From Lojkania enalia (taxonomy: Eukaryota > Ascomycota > Dothideomycetes > Pleosporales), in the NCBI GenBank assembly GCA_010094045.1, contig ML986626.1:186001-250000 (forward strand): a stretch of DNA of 64,000 bases. Direction: 5' to 3'. Both the position numbers and the translations under genes were made by a program. The notes under the pieces are model-generated. The model made no database searches. It had not been told where the DNA came from and worked only from the letters and a program-made list of their open reading frames with translations. Shown here one piece after another: positions 34,031-45,842 of the stretch; position 1 is the first letter of the stretch, and each line of letters opens with the position of its first letter.

Positions 34031-34892
34031 TCTTGAAAATTCAGTGCATATATTTCTAGGATCTCGTGGTAGGAGATATCGGCACAAACATGAAGCGGAT
34101 CTTGCGAAGAGGACAAGGCTGTGTAAGGCTGAATCTATTTGGAAGAAGGGAACTGGGGAAAGTATTCTCAAAATCTGTGGGTGACGAGCGATAGAGTGCG
34201 AAATCAGGCTAATGGTAAGACTACAATGAAGGCACAGATATAGAGAGCTACCATTAGACCTGTTGAAGGGGTTAAGCAGTTTGAAGAGGCCCTGCAGTTT
34301 TGGCCCCAATAAGCTTCTTCTAAGATACCAAACGCTCGAGACGCCGTGGCGGTTAGCATAACAGAAGATATTCGTCAATGCGATAGTGGTCAAAACGCAT
34401 ACTGTGCGCTAGTGGTACGATAAGCGCTCGTGGCACAATAAGCACTATAGTCCGGAGAAGATGTAAAGGCTCCCTATAATCTAATATGGCAAACTTATAC
34501 ATGCATAGTTTGCGGATCCGTATGAGCCCAGTTCTCGCCAATAGGGTTAATTTTTTTAATTACTTTCTTCAACAGGTTCGTGTGTTTGTATCAATTGAAG
34601 CTATACAAATAAAATTTCAAAGTCTCAATCAATGGAGTCATCAAGGGCTAGAGGATCGAGGTAGTAATATTACCCTGCCGTGGTATACAGTGATTCTGCA
34701 GTAGAGAGTTTCCGGGTGTGGCTTCAGTCAGAAACGATTGCCAACCCCACCTCCAGTTGCTAGGCACGTAAATGCATGATCCCAACGATGCATGGCTGTA
34801 AATGCAATTTGCGTGGCCAACACTTCTTATCGTGTGCATCTCCTATCTATTTCAAACCAGCCTCGCTTTGTACTGAACCTGCGAGGCATAGC
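34031..34892. other. divergent promoter region of the accessory pair
   Basis: 862 bp between the DUF7580 and C2H2/Rua1/ankyrin genes. It is A/T-rich in the middle, with no further gene seen. The frame of the right gene is open back to an ATG at 34776, which is an alternative start. Confidence 0.5.
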
Positions 34893-37800
34893 ATGGCTTT
34901 CACCAACACCACTATTGCAAACCTCTCATTACAATGCACCCAAAAATTTCAAGCTGCTAAAAGAGATATAACTGCGAGCAGTTCTTCAGATAATAATCCC
35001 CTTCCCGGGGGGTTTTCAACCTCAGCGTTTCTGGATGTGTTCGCGCGTTTTCGAATCTGGACCGGTAATATAGGAGCACTGCAAAGAGGAAGAGCCTCTT
35101 TAGATCACCGAATCCGGGATACTAATATTTACAATGAAGTGGGTCGGTTGCTGGGCCAGGTTATGGTGGTGTTAGGAGATTTGGCCCCAATTCTAAAAGG
35201 AGAAAGAGAACAGCAAACATGGTATGAGGGCGAAGGCATCATGACCGACTATGTGGATAGCAGCGACAGTGAGAGCGAGAACGAAAGCATTTCAGTCAAG
35301 TCTGAAGAAAGGCTGCTTACTCCTGATGAGGAAGATCCTCGTCTAGTTACTGAATCTGGCCAGCTCCTGATCATGCTCGAGGACTTAGTCAGAAGTTTGC
35401 TAAAGCTATCCCTCCTCATCGGAAAGTCATCTAGACGGTCGAAGTTTGCGCGGTCGTCGAGGGAAAAGCCTTACGAGACAAAATTTGACATACTTCATGT
35501 TTTGGAATCGTTCCCTTACGCCTCTTCGAATGCTGCCTTCATTGAGAAGCTTGGGAAGGCCAATGCACAAAGACGGCAGTGGCTCTCCTATCGCCGACGG
35601 CATCGTGAAAGGCTATCATCGGCAAATGTATCAACAGCGGAACAGCTTAGTGAACCGAGCCTTCAATCTGCTGAGATTCAGAGCCAGCCACCAACAGATC
35701 TCGCTTCAACGACATCGTATTCTTCGCATCACCCTCTAAGCGCTCTGACTGTGGATAACTCTACAGTCGCAACGACTTTCTATGATAGTATACGGAGAGA
35801 ACCTGTGATAGAAAGACTTGAGGAAGACTCTTCTGAGATATCATTTTCCGCATCCTCCATCTCCGGCAGAGAAAAAGTAGCAATGGAGATTCCTCGATTA
35901 CCAGCCGAGGCAGCTTCGGGAGAGCCTTTCGAATGTCCACTTTGCTTCCTCATCATTACTGTGCAAAACTTACAATCCTGGATGTGAGCCAATTGCTATA
36001 GAAACTAGGTTACTGCAACGGCTAACTTGGATCAGAAAGCATGTACACGCCGATCTGGCCTCTTATGTGTGTACCTTCGAAAACTGCACCGAACCACCCT
36101 TTGAATCAAGACTCCAATGGTTTGCGCACGAAATGGAAGCACATAGAAGAATATGGCTATGTCCATTGTGTGAACTACAAACTACGAGCATGAATCAGCT
36201 AGAAAATCACTTACGGGAAAATCATAGCAACCGGGTGTCACCGAATCAAATTAGAGCAATGGCGTGTCAAGCTAGTCATCCGCTGCAGCGTCTACCAGCG
36301 TCCTCTTGTCCACTTTGTGACTATAACGCAACACTAAAAAAACGACTTCTTATTCCAAACCCTCCTGAGATAGTAATGATAAAGGCGGAACAGTTAAGGG
36401 GTCACTTGGGGCGTCACCTTGAGCAACTTGCCCTTTTCGTTCTCCCCAAAGGTGCTCTGATGCATGACCGAGAGGAAGAGGGGGATGATTTGGATTCGGA
36501 GAATGAAGATACAGGTGCCGGAGACTCTGAAGACGATGCCGAAAATCAAGAAGCGCATCCTCTAACAAATATTGGAGATATTGCAAGCATCCTTGCCGAA
36601 CAGTCAGGCCGCTCTTCTCATATACTCAACTCAGCCCCGGCATTGGCATTGGGATGGCAACCTCCGCACGACTTTACTCCTCCAGCAGAAGAGTTCGAGA
36701 CGGATGATGATGAACTTATTCCACGCCGCGAGCAATCTACTTTTGGGGGTGATTTGTTTACACCTGGCTGGGTAAGAGGTTATGACAAGAACAAAGAAGG
36801 ATATTGCGCACGCTGCGATGTTGGCCACTGGGTGAACATCCCCAGTGGAACTTATGAGTTCCATCTAACCTATTTGCACGGGTTGCCATATACAGGGCTT
36901 CCCCTTCCTAGACCTTCTGCGATCCGAGAGACCGATGGCAAGCCTGGATCATGGGAAGCTTTTTGTGACATGTGCCAAGGTTGGAGGGAATTGAAACGAA
37001 CAGAGAGAGGATGGAACTGGTGGAGACACTGTTTAACAGTATTTGGCCCCTACTTCCGAATTTTGACTCTAGCCCTGACACGAACTTAGGTACATGAATC
37101 AATCGTCAATGCAGTTTCCACCAAGAGCACAGGCGCAGTGGCTACTGAAGTTTCAACAGAAGAATTAAATATGATACCGGCAATCAAAAGCATACACAAA
37201 GCGGATTTGGATGTATACAAATCCATTCTTAACAATAACCCGTTAATATGTACTACGAAAGACTCGCAATTGAGAGCCTTGACCCACTACGCTGCGGAAG
37301 CAGGCCGTACTGATTTCATAACGGTAACTATGGAAGCCATAAAATCGCTGAACTTACAAGATGGGGTTGAGAGCGCACTCAATGCTCGATCTCATAAAGG
37401 CTTAACACCGATGATGCTTGCAGCAGAGCAGGGCAACTATAATGTCGTAGAAGATCTTCTAAGAAGGGGCGCAGATCTACGTATCACTTCGAACGATGGT
37501 AGAAACGTGTTGGACTTCGCGGCTCACGCTGGACATGCTGCAATTGCTGGCCTTCTAATTGGACACGGTGCCAAGATCGAGGAATCAAGGACCTTCCGCG
37601 AGGTGTATCTTACTCGCGGAGGAGATTCGCCAAGGAAAAAAATTAGCACTGTTTCAAAAGGAGTTGAAGAAAGCGTAGCATTTACTTGGAGTAAACTAAT
37701 GGAGCTTGCGGCCCAGAATGATATCGCCGGGATTCAAGAATGTCTCAAACAAGGAGCTGATATAGAAGCAGCCGCGAAGGACGGACGAACAGCCTTTATG

Positions 37801-38523
37801 ATTGCTATTAAAAAGGGGAATTTTGAAGCAGCAGAGGTTCTAATAGAAAATGGAGCCAACATAAATGCTACAAACTCAAAGGGCTGGACGGCACTAATGA
37901 CGGCTGTACGGGACGCCAACTACTCTACAGTACACTTCCTCCTTGATCGTGGCGCAGATGCGAATCACCTGTCCCCCGATCATTGGACTGCACTTGCTGA
38001 AGCCGCTCAAAGTGGATCAATAGCGATCCTGGAGATACTACTTGAACATGGAGCAGATACTGAGGCACGATCGTCTCATGACTGGACGCCACTAATGCAT
38101 GCCTGTTACCGAGGAGACAATGCTTGTGTGCACAGCTTGCTCCAGGCTGGTGCTAGCATTGAAAGCGGATCAGAGCGGGACGAGACTCCAATGCTTCTGG
38201 CAGCTGCCGCGGGCCATACTGAGATTGTTCGAATACTCCTCGACGCTGGCGGGCTTCCTGACGCGGCCTGGGCGCTCAAATCCGAGGTTCCATATGGCCA
38301 GGAATCAATTGAACGGACATACCAACTTGGATGGACACCTATTATGACTGCCTGTCAAAACGGGCACGAGAAAATTGTGCGTTTGCTATTAAATGCCGGG
38401 GCAAATATAGAGCCGCGGAGTCCGCTAAAGAAGAATACCACAGAGATTGCAAAGGAAAATGGGCGGACTTCGATATTGGCACTTTTGGAGAATTATAGCA
38501 GCAGAACCCCAAACTTGAGTTGA
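34893..38523 (+). CDS. C2H2 zinc finger / Rua1-like domain / ankyrin repeat fusion protein
   Basis: Three exons are predicted: 34893-35983, 36036-37038 and 37090-38523, giving about 1175 residues. The N-terminal region contains RFRIWTGNIGALQRGRASLD (about residues 50-70). A zinc-finger array starts near 355: FECPLCFLI, WIKHVHADLASYVCTFENC, WLCPLCELQ with a paired HLRENH, SCPLCDYN, then HLGRHLEQLALFVLP. A Rua1-type domain follows (about 620-716): GWVRGYDKNKEGYCARC, HLTYLHGL, FCDMCQGW and WWRHCLTVHE. Rua1 is a transcription regulator of Ustilago, and this domain is also found in other fungi. The second intron (37039-37089, GTATTT...CTTAG) is placed so that the last His of this domain is completed. 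About ten ankyrin repeats occupy the C-terminal 430 residues (GLTPMMLAAEQGN, GWTALMTAVRDANY). The role is unknown; it may be a nuclear or surveillance-type regulator. Confidence 0.8.
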
Positions 38524-40150
38524 GACTTCTAAAAGTATCTTTCCATTACAGCCTTAGTCGAGCTTATTTCCAGCTGGGTTGGGTAACCGATTGATGATTT
38601 GACAATTGACGGTAGTCCAGAGCAGAAACTTTCAGAATTACATTTCGAACTCGTATAGATATAGAATTTCGTTACTTGGCCTTCTTTTGCATTAAGTTCC
38701 TTCCTAGTTCCATCAGATAGATTGCGCTATTTGCATGTACCCAAATGGACACTCTGGCTTAGGCAACATTGCTATATTTGATTATTGAGATTCAAAGGTT
38801 CGGCTTTTGACGCTAATTAAAGAAACCCATCATTACCTTCTACAATTATCGGGAATTATAAATGACTATACCTTAGAAACCAATACGAGGACCCTCAATA
38901 ATGGCCACTCGGCAACGCATACCAACTGCGGAGGCGAGCGTCAACTCACCAGAGGAAACTTGAGCAAGCATTACGATGTGCCGACGGCTAGCCGATTTTG
39001 CTCGCAATAATTATGTTGAAAAAAAAAAAAATTAAAAATTAACATCCCAATAGGATTACCTTCCACATCACGATAAACAGTGTCTTATATATTATCGTGG
39101 TACAGGACGGCACATGGCCGCTATAAGGGGCTGATCATTTAAAATAACAATTCGCTATCCCCTTCACTTTACAATAAACTTCAAATACACGTCCATTCTG
39201 TAATGGTTATTGGTACGACTTGGGTAGTATATCGACTCATTTATAACATACTGTTTGTTCACAATATATCAACTGTTTATTCGTCCCATTATTACAAAAG
39301 AAGTACATCAACCGTTCTAAGAACCTTTTTTTTCTCACATCATGAAAGCGGGGAGCACTGACGGATTGGGCTGCTTGTTGGCCCCGCCCCGGCTGCAAAA
39401 GCAAACACAATTTTTCCTTGTGTACTTGATCGATCGATGCAACTCGAGCTTCAGACTCGATTATTGGCTACTACTGAGCAATCACATTACGTGCCCTGTT
39501 ACACACGGGCGCTTGCAAGACGATTGGACGATAAGCTAGATCAATTTGATTCGATCTCTCTCTCACCTGATTTATTCCCGTGTCCCCAACGCTGATCTCT
39601 AGTAATACACAGAAACATATTTCTATCACTGAACATGTTCGGCTAGTTGCTTTCTTAGCTCGTGAGCTACTATCCCTTAGAACTTAAATTTTGCAGATTC
39701 CGCTAGCAATATTATTCAATGGAGGATCTGAGTGACGGACTAGAGCTACAATAGACAATGAAGATTATAATTGCTTCTTAGAGATGAGCATGCGTGGCTG
39801 ACAGGCGGAGAAGGCTGGGTTACACCATGGTATGATCGAGTGCTTGGTCCACGCCTCGATTGGTGCCTAGAAGGAACAACATCCTTGTGTTGGAAACCAG
39901 CGTTGCAAAGCTGAGAACGATAATTGGAAGGAACTCCTGCATTGAGCCGCACGGAATATTGGAACGGAGACGGGTTGCTATATTTTTAATTTACTAAATC
40001 ACCGAAAACGAGTGGGTTGCATTAGAGAGTAATTACACTTTCGAAACAGTACGAGGTTCTGAGAACCTCCGGCTTCACCTATGCTTTGGTTTAGAATATT
40101 TCAAACTACTGCCTAATTTTCATTTGCCTCCTACTTTTACCTACTTCACC
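38524..40150. other. A/T-rich spacer before the amidase
   Basis: About 1.6 kb with many stops in all frames, short A runs (39014-39026) and no family-like frame. Nothing supportable was seen; it may be decayed accessory DNA. Confidence 0.5.
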
Positions 40151-42018
40151 ATGTTTCTCTTTAGAGATGAGACCTGGAAAGCTAAAGCTGAAGCGAAGAC
40201 TAACGCGACCCTTGGTAAGATAGCTCCAGAATGGCGATTATCGAGCAAGGAATTAGAGAAAGCTGCCCAACAGCGAGACCTAACAGGCCCATTCATCGAA
40301 CAGTATCTGGAGGAGGAGGAGCTTCGCATCATAAAACTCGACGCAACTACACTAGTTAGTAAGTTGCGGAAAGGTGAGTTTACTGCAAAGGAAGTCACTT
40401 TAGCTTTTTGTAAAACTGCTGCCGTTGCTCATCAAATTGTAAGATAGTCTCTAGTTAGATGAGATAACTGCTAATTAAAGCAAAGAATAATAATTTGCAC
40501 GAGATATTTTTTGAACAAGCCATCCAAAGAGCCGAGGAGCTGGATCGGTACTATCACGAACATGGCACCACCGTTGGGCTACTTCACGGTTTGCCAGTCA
40601 GCCTCAAGGACCAGTTCCATGTCAAGGGAAATGATACTACCATGGGATATATTGGCTGGATCGGCACGTATGAGGGCAATAAAGATCCAGACCTTGTTCA
40701 CAAGATCAACAGCCAGGTCGTATCGGAGCTTTTAGAGCTTGGCGCAATCTTATATTGCAAGACCAGCCTTCCTCAAACCCTTCTGTTTGGCGAAACAGTG
40801 AACAATCTTATCGGCCGCACCTTGAACCCCAACAACCAAAATCTGTCCTGCGGTGGTTCATCCGGGGGTGAAGGTGCTCTTCAGGTACTTCGTGGCAGCC
40901 TTGTTGGCTTCGGAACTGATATAGGTGGGTCTGTTAGAATTCCAGCTGCGTTCAACGGAATTTTTTCCATTAGGCCCACACATACGAGGCTGCCGTACCG
41001 TAATGTCGCGAATGTCATACCTGGAGAAACTACTTATCCATCTACTATTGGGATTCTAGGGACTTCTCTTGGGGCGATTGAACTAGTTTTCAGCGCAGTG
41101 CTGTCTAGGCAGCCCTGGCTGAATGATCCGGTTTTGGCACCCATATCCTGGCGTCAGTCTCTCCTAGACGAAACTCTTGCAAGAGCAGCACCTGACGGGT
41201 CTGCGAATGGTAATACGCCATTGAAGCTTGGCATTTACTGGACGGATAACGTTGTCACACCACAACCCCCGATCCAGCGTGGACTGCGCATTGTGGTTGA
41301 TGCTGTAAGGAAGGCTGGTCACAAGGTAGAATCTCCTCCCTATTTCGTCTAAAGGCTATGTGCGCATACTGACTTAATGTGGATCGTTGAATGGCAACCA
41401 CCGGATCAGCGTACGGCAAAGAGGATTCATGTAAGTAAGATAGGCTTTAAGGGGGACTCGACTAAAGTCTATATTTAGCTAGCTTTCTTAAAGGCAGATG
41501 GCGGCCATGATATCCATAAGCAACTAAGACTCTCGGGGGAGCCTTTGATTCCTCAACTTCGAGAGACGTTTCGGCTTCGAGACCCGATGTCCCTAATCAC
41601 TTACCAAGAGTTGACTGTCGAAGGACGAGACTATGAAGGGGCATATGCCGACTACTGGAATTCAACTGCAGAGTCAGATGGCCAGCTCGTGGATGCTGTG
41701 ATTATGCCCGTTGCTCCACATGCAGCAGTCATCCCCGGCAAGTACTATCACACAGCGTACACTGAATCTATCAACTTGTTAGACTATAGTGCTGTCGTGA
41801 TCCCAGTCACCAAAGCAGATAAGTCTATAGACATAGCCGATCCTAACTATACGCCGTTGAATGATGTGGATGCGAAGAATTGGGCTGCGTACGATGCAGA
41901 CATCTATGATGGAGCTCCAGTAGGTGTACAGCTGGTTGCGAGGAAGTATGATGAAGAAAAGATATTGGCTGTGGGCAGGATCGTGTACCAAATTCTGAAG
42001 ACCGCTGGAGCGCGATGA
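40151..42018 (+). CDS. amidase signature family protein, one splice acceptor apparently lost
   Basis: Amidase of the Ser-cisSer-Lys class, close to fungal acetamidases and fatty-acid amide hydrolase-like enzymes. Proposed exons are 40151-40438, 40486-41325, 41383-41430 and 41479-42018, which join in frame to about 571 residues. The catalytic Lys is in GLPVSLKDQFHVKG. The two serines are in CGGSSGGEGAL and GTDIGGSVRIPAAFNG. All three are intact. Introns 1 and 3 are canonical. Intron 2 has a GTAGAA donor at 41326, but the position where family conservation resumes (IVEWQPPDQR) is preceded by TGG, not TAG, and no other AG gives an open frame. If the intron is retained, translation stops nine codons later and the C-terminal third is lost. 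The gene is therefore either a recent pseudogene, uses a non-AG acceptor, or contains a sequence error at 41381. Confidence 0.72.
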
Positions 42019-42622
42019 ACTCTACACCCATGGGAAACATGTGGGTAGGACATTGATAGATTTAAGATAACGGAGATAGAAATACCCATAATGGCACGGA
42101 TGGGTCCAAATAAATGGTAGCTACTCGGATGGATTGATTTGAATACGATGATGTCCATTTCTTCCACCCCTACCTCAAATATTCGATCACAACCGTTGTA
42201 AAATAAACCCTCTACAACCACTTGGCCCACAAACTCTGTGACCGCTACTCATATTTGGGTCTAGTCTTTCCTATCCCTACCTGTTCCTACCTGTCCCTAC
42301 CTTCCTTCCTCTCTATACTCTGGAATGTCAGCAATAAGAGAAGATTGCATCCAGCTTAGACCAGCATTATTCGTCTCGGTGCTTTCTACCATGATCGTTG
42401 GTCCGATTTCTTTCTTAGATGTTAAATCACAAGATAGCAGACTTGCCGCATCCCTCCCCTCCCACCCCCCAAAACGCCTAGCTCCTCGTCCCTGAACAAT
42501 CCCGCATGCAAAATAGGTAAAATGTAAGACTCAGTCTGCTGCGTGCAATACATGACACTAGCTCCCTTCATCTCGTCAAAGCAGTGAATATATCCTGGTA
42601 ACCACACTGGATCCCGTTCTTC
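42019..42622. other. spacer downstream of the amidase
   Basis: No gene seen. It contains a short degenerate pyrimidine repeat at 42276-42303 with 10-bp units close to CCCTACCTGT. Confidence 0.5.
42276..42303 (+). repeat. imperfect 10-bp tandem repeat
   Basis: About three units of the form CCCTACCTGT, with one base differing in the second unit. It lies in the 3' flank of the amidase and no function is inferred. Confidence 0.7.
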
Positions 42623-43212
42623 CTAGACAGAGTACACAGTGCTGAGCAGCGAGTATGAGAGGCCGAGAAGAAGGCACGTGAAGAGGAAGGTGCGCCATTC
42701 GTTGGGGAATGGCTTGTATAGTATGCGAATCAGCATCTAGCCGTGAATTGCCAAACTAAAACAAAATAAATATAGGATATAAAATATAGGCGTTGGATAT
42801 GTAATACTATGGTGGAGGCAACCATGCAACTTACCACGCAAAGCTCGACATTCTAGTACATCAGCTTCTAGAGTATAGAGTACTGCACTAGACTAAGTAT
42901 TGTCGTGATGAGGTTGGAGTAGCTGGCCTTGAGCATCTATGTGATTGACTTGCTGGGCTATATGAAGGATGGAGTGTGGGTGGGGGAGGAAAGGGTAGCG
43001 ATGCGTGTGTGGATGAGTTCATGGGTGTGGAGAGCGTTATCGATGCGTTGGACGGGAACGAAGCAGGTTATAGAGAGGATGAAGGCCAGGAATATGGGGG
43101 AGGAGGAGAAGGGTGATTAGGATGAGGGTGCGGAGTTTTGGTGTGTGGGCGTAGGGAATGTGGCAGGTGATGGGATGGAGTGTTTGGCTTCTCGGTCGGT
43201 TGTTGTAGACAT
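42623..43212 (-). pseudogene. decayed small membrane-protein gene (patchwork of frames)
   Basis: On the minus strand an ATG at 43212 opens a frame (MSTTTDREAKHSIPSPATFP) that stops at 43117. An overlapping frame continues with a hydrophobic, protein-like segment (TPKLRTLILITLLLLP). A third frame continues with IFLAFILSITCF and VPVQRIDNALHTHELIH to a stop near 42959. Further down, at 42736-42623, a 37-codon frame from an ATG encodes a membrane segment (KPFPNEWRTFLFTCLLLGL). The order acid/polar leader, helix, amphipathic part, helix looks like one small membrane protein now broken by at least two frameshifts, although unusual splicing cannot be excluded. I do not recognise the family. No other gene occupies this stretch. 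Confidence 0.3.
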
Positions 43213-43569
43213 TTTGGGGGGGATTTCTGTTAATTGGTGTTTAGAGACGCAGTTTGTGGTTTTTGAACGAAGTTTAGAGGATCGAACGCCGATGGGAGGC
43301 GAGGCTAAGTGCAGCCGCAATCCTACCAATCCTTCGTGTCTTGGGGATAGATATTTAGGGTAGGCGTAATCTGTGTTTTGAAACATCTAACTAGGCAAAT
43401 CCTGGAATCAAAATTGCATAAAAGAGTGATAGCTTAATGGGAAATAGAAAGCTTCAGTAGTGGTGAAGCCTAGCGGAATATTTTAGGCGGGATTGAGCAA
43501 GTTAATTCAGTGATATATAAAATGAAAACACAGAAGCAAGAATCCTTACTCATATAAATTCAATGCCTA
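43213..43569. other. spacer downstream of TRM44
   Basis: 3' flank of TRM44 and upstream flank of the decayed frame at 43212. A/T-rich, no gene seen. Confidence 0.45.
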
Positions 43570-45288
43570 TTAATGCCCACAACCCTTCCCTTTCACTAGC
43601 CCAGCTCCTCTATCCACCCATTCCCTCCCCACACCTTCAATCGATACATCCCCCATTTCCTTCTCCACAACCCGCCTAACAAACTCTAGCTTTCCCTCCA
43701 ACGGCATCTCTTCCTCGTCTACAACTCTGTTCCGCCCAATAATCGCAACATTTCTCGTGCTTGGAATCCTCAAATACTCCTTTTCCTCCACATACCTCAT
43801 TGTACTCGTCAAAGAGCCGACATAGCTGCAGAATGAAGCATATGCAGAGGGCTGCTTGCCAGACTTTGCACCCTTGTTTTCTTTTGGTGGAGTCTTTGAA
43901 GGGGCACGGAAACGCGCACCATTGAAATTGTGACTACAGCAGGGAATAGCGATGAAAGGGGATGAGGAGAGGTGGGCGAAAAGAGGCGTCCAGATGGTGA
44001 GTTCGTCGGCGTGGTTGGCGATTAGGAACGTCCTTTCTGGAAATATACCATTGTGTATGGGAGTAGCCGTATCGTTATGGACAGATGGTGATGAAGTTGT
44101 GAGAATTTCGGGAACAAGGAGCATTGCTTTTAATTTTTCGTTGTACGCCTCACCAAAGGCGTCCCATGTCTTCCTGCGCCGCGCATCAAAGCCCCAACCT
44201 CGCCAGCCTTCTTGATTGAGAATCCAGACTAACAGCCCGTTTCCGCATCCAATGTCCACAAAGCCAGGAAAATTTTTCTTGGCCAGAGACTCCCAATCCC
44301 CTCCATCTTTCAGGGTGGCAGCTTCAACCCTATCAGCTATCTCCTTCATGGAATCAGCTTTGACATCTCTCTTGTCGCTGTACATCTCTTTCCACAGTTC
44401 CATGCAAAACGCTGCAATACCTAGATCCTCAAAGACATGTTTCTCTGGAGGCGTCTGTTCAACCCATCCCTCGATCAACCCTTGCGCATACTTGCCCTTT
44501 AGATATGCATACGTGTTCTGAAACGCTTTTTGCGGAATGACAACATCGTGGTGCACTCTCTTGACATATCCTGCCTGCCGACCACGTGAGTGCTTGTGGG
44601 TGATCTCTAGCATGCACAAAGCGGTCCGATTGAGTCGGTTGTCGAGTGGCACATCCGAGAAGAGTTTGTAATAGAGGAAGAGCGTACCGGGTGCGGAGGA
44701 GTTTGTTCCGGTGGGGATATAGGTGTAGAGAATCGCAAGTGCTTGGACCTTTGGATGGTAGAAAGGGACTTCTTCTGGGCTGGAAACATGGGGGAGGTAG
44801 ATGATGAGATAGCGTTCTGCTTGAACCTCTCTGGTATTGCCTTGGCTGTCAGTAAACGGGATATCCTTAGTTGATGTGAATAGATGGCATGTCTGCAACA
44901 ATGGTTTGTCGAGCTTTGGATTCCGAGGAATGAGTTTCCGTACTACAGTCCATTCGAGGGCATACCCTGGAAAGCCTCCAGGAATAAGTAGTGGTTGATG
45001 ATCCGGCTTCAGATGCTTGATGATTCTGGCGAGCTCATGTGGATGTTGTGCGGAGGGGTTGAAGGTGGCGTCTGCGAAGCTTGAGTAGGAGAGCTCCGCA
45101 CGTGATAGATGCGATGCTGTTAAATTTGGATTTTCGAGCAGATTGCGGCTCACATCGAGGAAGAATTGAGGAGGGAACCTGGCAGGGGATGACAGTACGA
45201 GTATCCAGAGCTCGGAAGGTAAACCTGAGTCGAAAGGCCGAGAATCTTCGGGGCTTGTAGGTTGGAATATATCTCCAGATTCAGCCAT
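43570..45288 (-). CDS. TRM44: tRNA(Ser) Um44 2'-O-methyltransferase Trm44
   Basis: S-adenosylmethionine-dependent enzyme that methylates the ribose of U44 in tRNA(Ser), a cytosolic tRNA modification. It is a single exon of 572 residues (yeast protein 567). The N-terminal half contains LPSELWILVLSSPARFPP and, in the middle, a region rich in family motifs (ERYLIIYLPH, GTLFLYYKLFSDVPL). The SAM-binding motif is FVDIGCGNGLLVWILNQEG near residues 338-356, followed by GWGFDARRRKTWD. The catalytic-region motif is IPCCSHNFNGARF near 450-462. A Lys-rich linker follows, then a short C-terminal domain with YASFCSYVGSL. The start is the first ATG at 45288. The gene ends about 360 bp from the decayed frame at 43212. 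Confidence 0.92.
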   Translation of the reverse strand: MAESGDIFQPTSPEDSRPFDSGLPSELWILVLSSPARFPPQFFLDVSRNLLENPNLTASHLSRAELSYSSFADATFNPSAQHPHELARIIKHLKPDHQPLLIPGGFPGYALEWTVVRKLIPRNPKLDKPLLQTCHLFTSTKDIPFTDSQGNTREVQAERYLIIYLPHVSSPEEVPFYHPKVQALAILYTYIPTGTNSSAPGTLFLYYKLFSDVPLDNRLNRTALCMLEITHKHSRGRQAGYVKRVHHDVVIPQKAFQNTYAYLKGKYAQGLIEGWVEQTPPEKHVFEDLGIAAFCMELWKEMYSDKRDVKADSMKEIADRVEAATLKDGGDWESLAKKNFPGFVDIGCGNGLLVWILNQEGWRGWGFDARRRKTWDAFGEAYNEKLKAMLLVPEILTTSSPSVHNDTATPIHNGIFPERTFLIANHADELTIWTPLFAHLSSSPFIAIPCCSHNFNGARFRAPSKTPPKENKGAKSGKQPSAYASFCSYVGSLTSTMRYVEEKEYLRIPSTRNVAIIGRNRVVDEEEMPLEGKLEFVRRVVEKEMGDVSIEGVGREWVDRGAGLVKGKGCGH

Positions 45289-45842
45289 AGTTAATGCGTA
45301 GTGTTGATTTAAGCTTTCTTAAGGAATTCCGAGGAGTATATGCGGTAGAGTACAAAGTCGGGGGTTTATTTCCTGTTTGCCAATTTTCGTCTAGTCTAAG
45401 CGAAGCATACCAAATACTGGGATCTCCGCAACACCTATATTAATGGGTGGCTAGGTAAGGTGAAAAATAGTCTATCGAGACAGAATCTATGGAAGGATCG
45501 GGCAGAGGAGGCATATGTGGATTAATGCTAAAAACGTCCGCTTTAATTCGTCCCAAATGCAGCAGCAGAAACGATTCTTTTCGTACTTCAGCCTTGCGAC
45601 CCTTCCTCCAGCTAGCTAATGTTCTGGTGCCATACTGCAATTTCGTATGGAGCAAAAAGAAATCCATTGATTACATCTCAACCTCGCCTCGTCCAAGATG
45701 GCCTAATCGCTTGCTAGACTATCTAGCTTACAAGTATTCTATCCTCTACCCATCAGATATATATCCAAAACATGAAACGCCTCTAATGCATTCACAGGTG
45801 GTTTGCCGGGGCCCTCGTCCGAGCTCCCCCGGTCCCGTTTCC
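45289..45842. other. spacer between TRM44 and GNA1
   Basis: TRM44 promoter side and the 3' flank of GNA1. The 120-codon plus-strand frame at 45489-45851 overlaps the GNA1 end and shows no family features. Confidence 0.5.
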
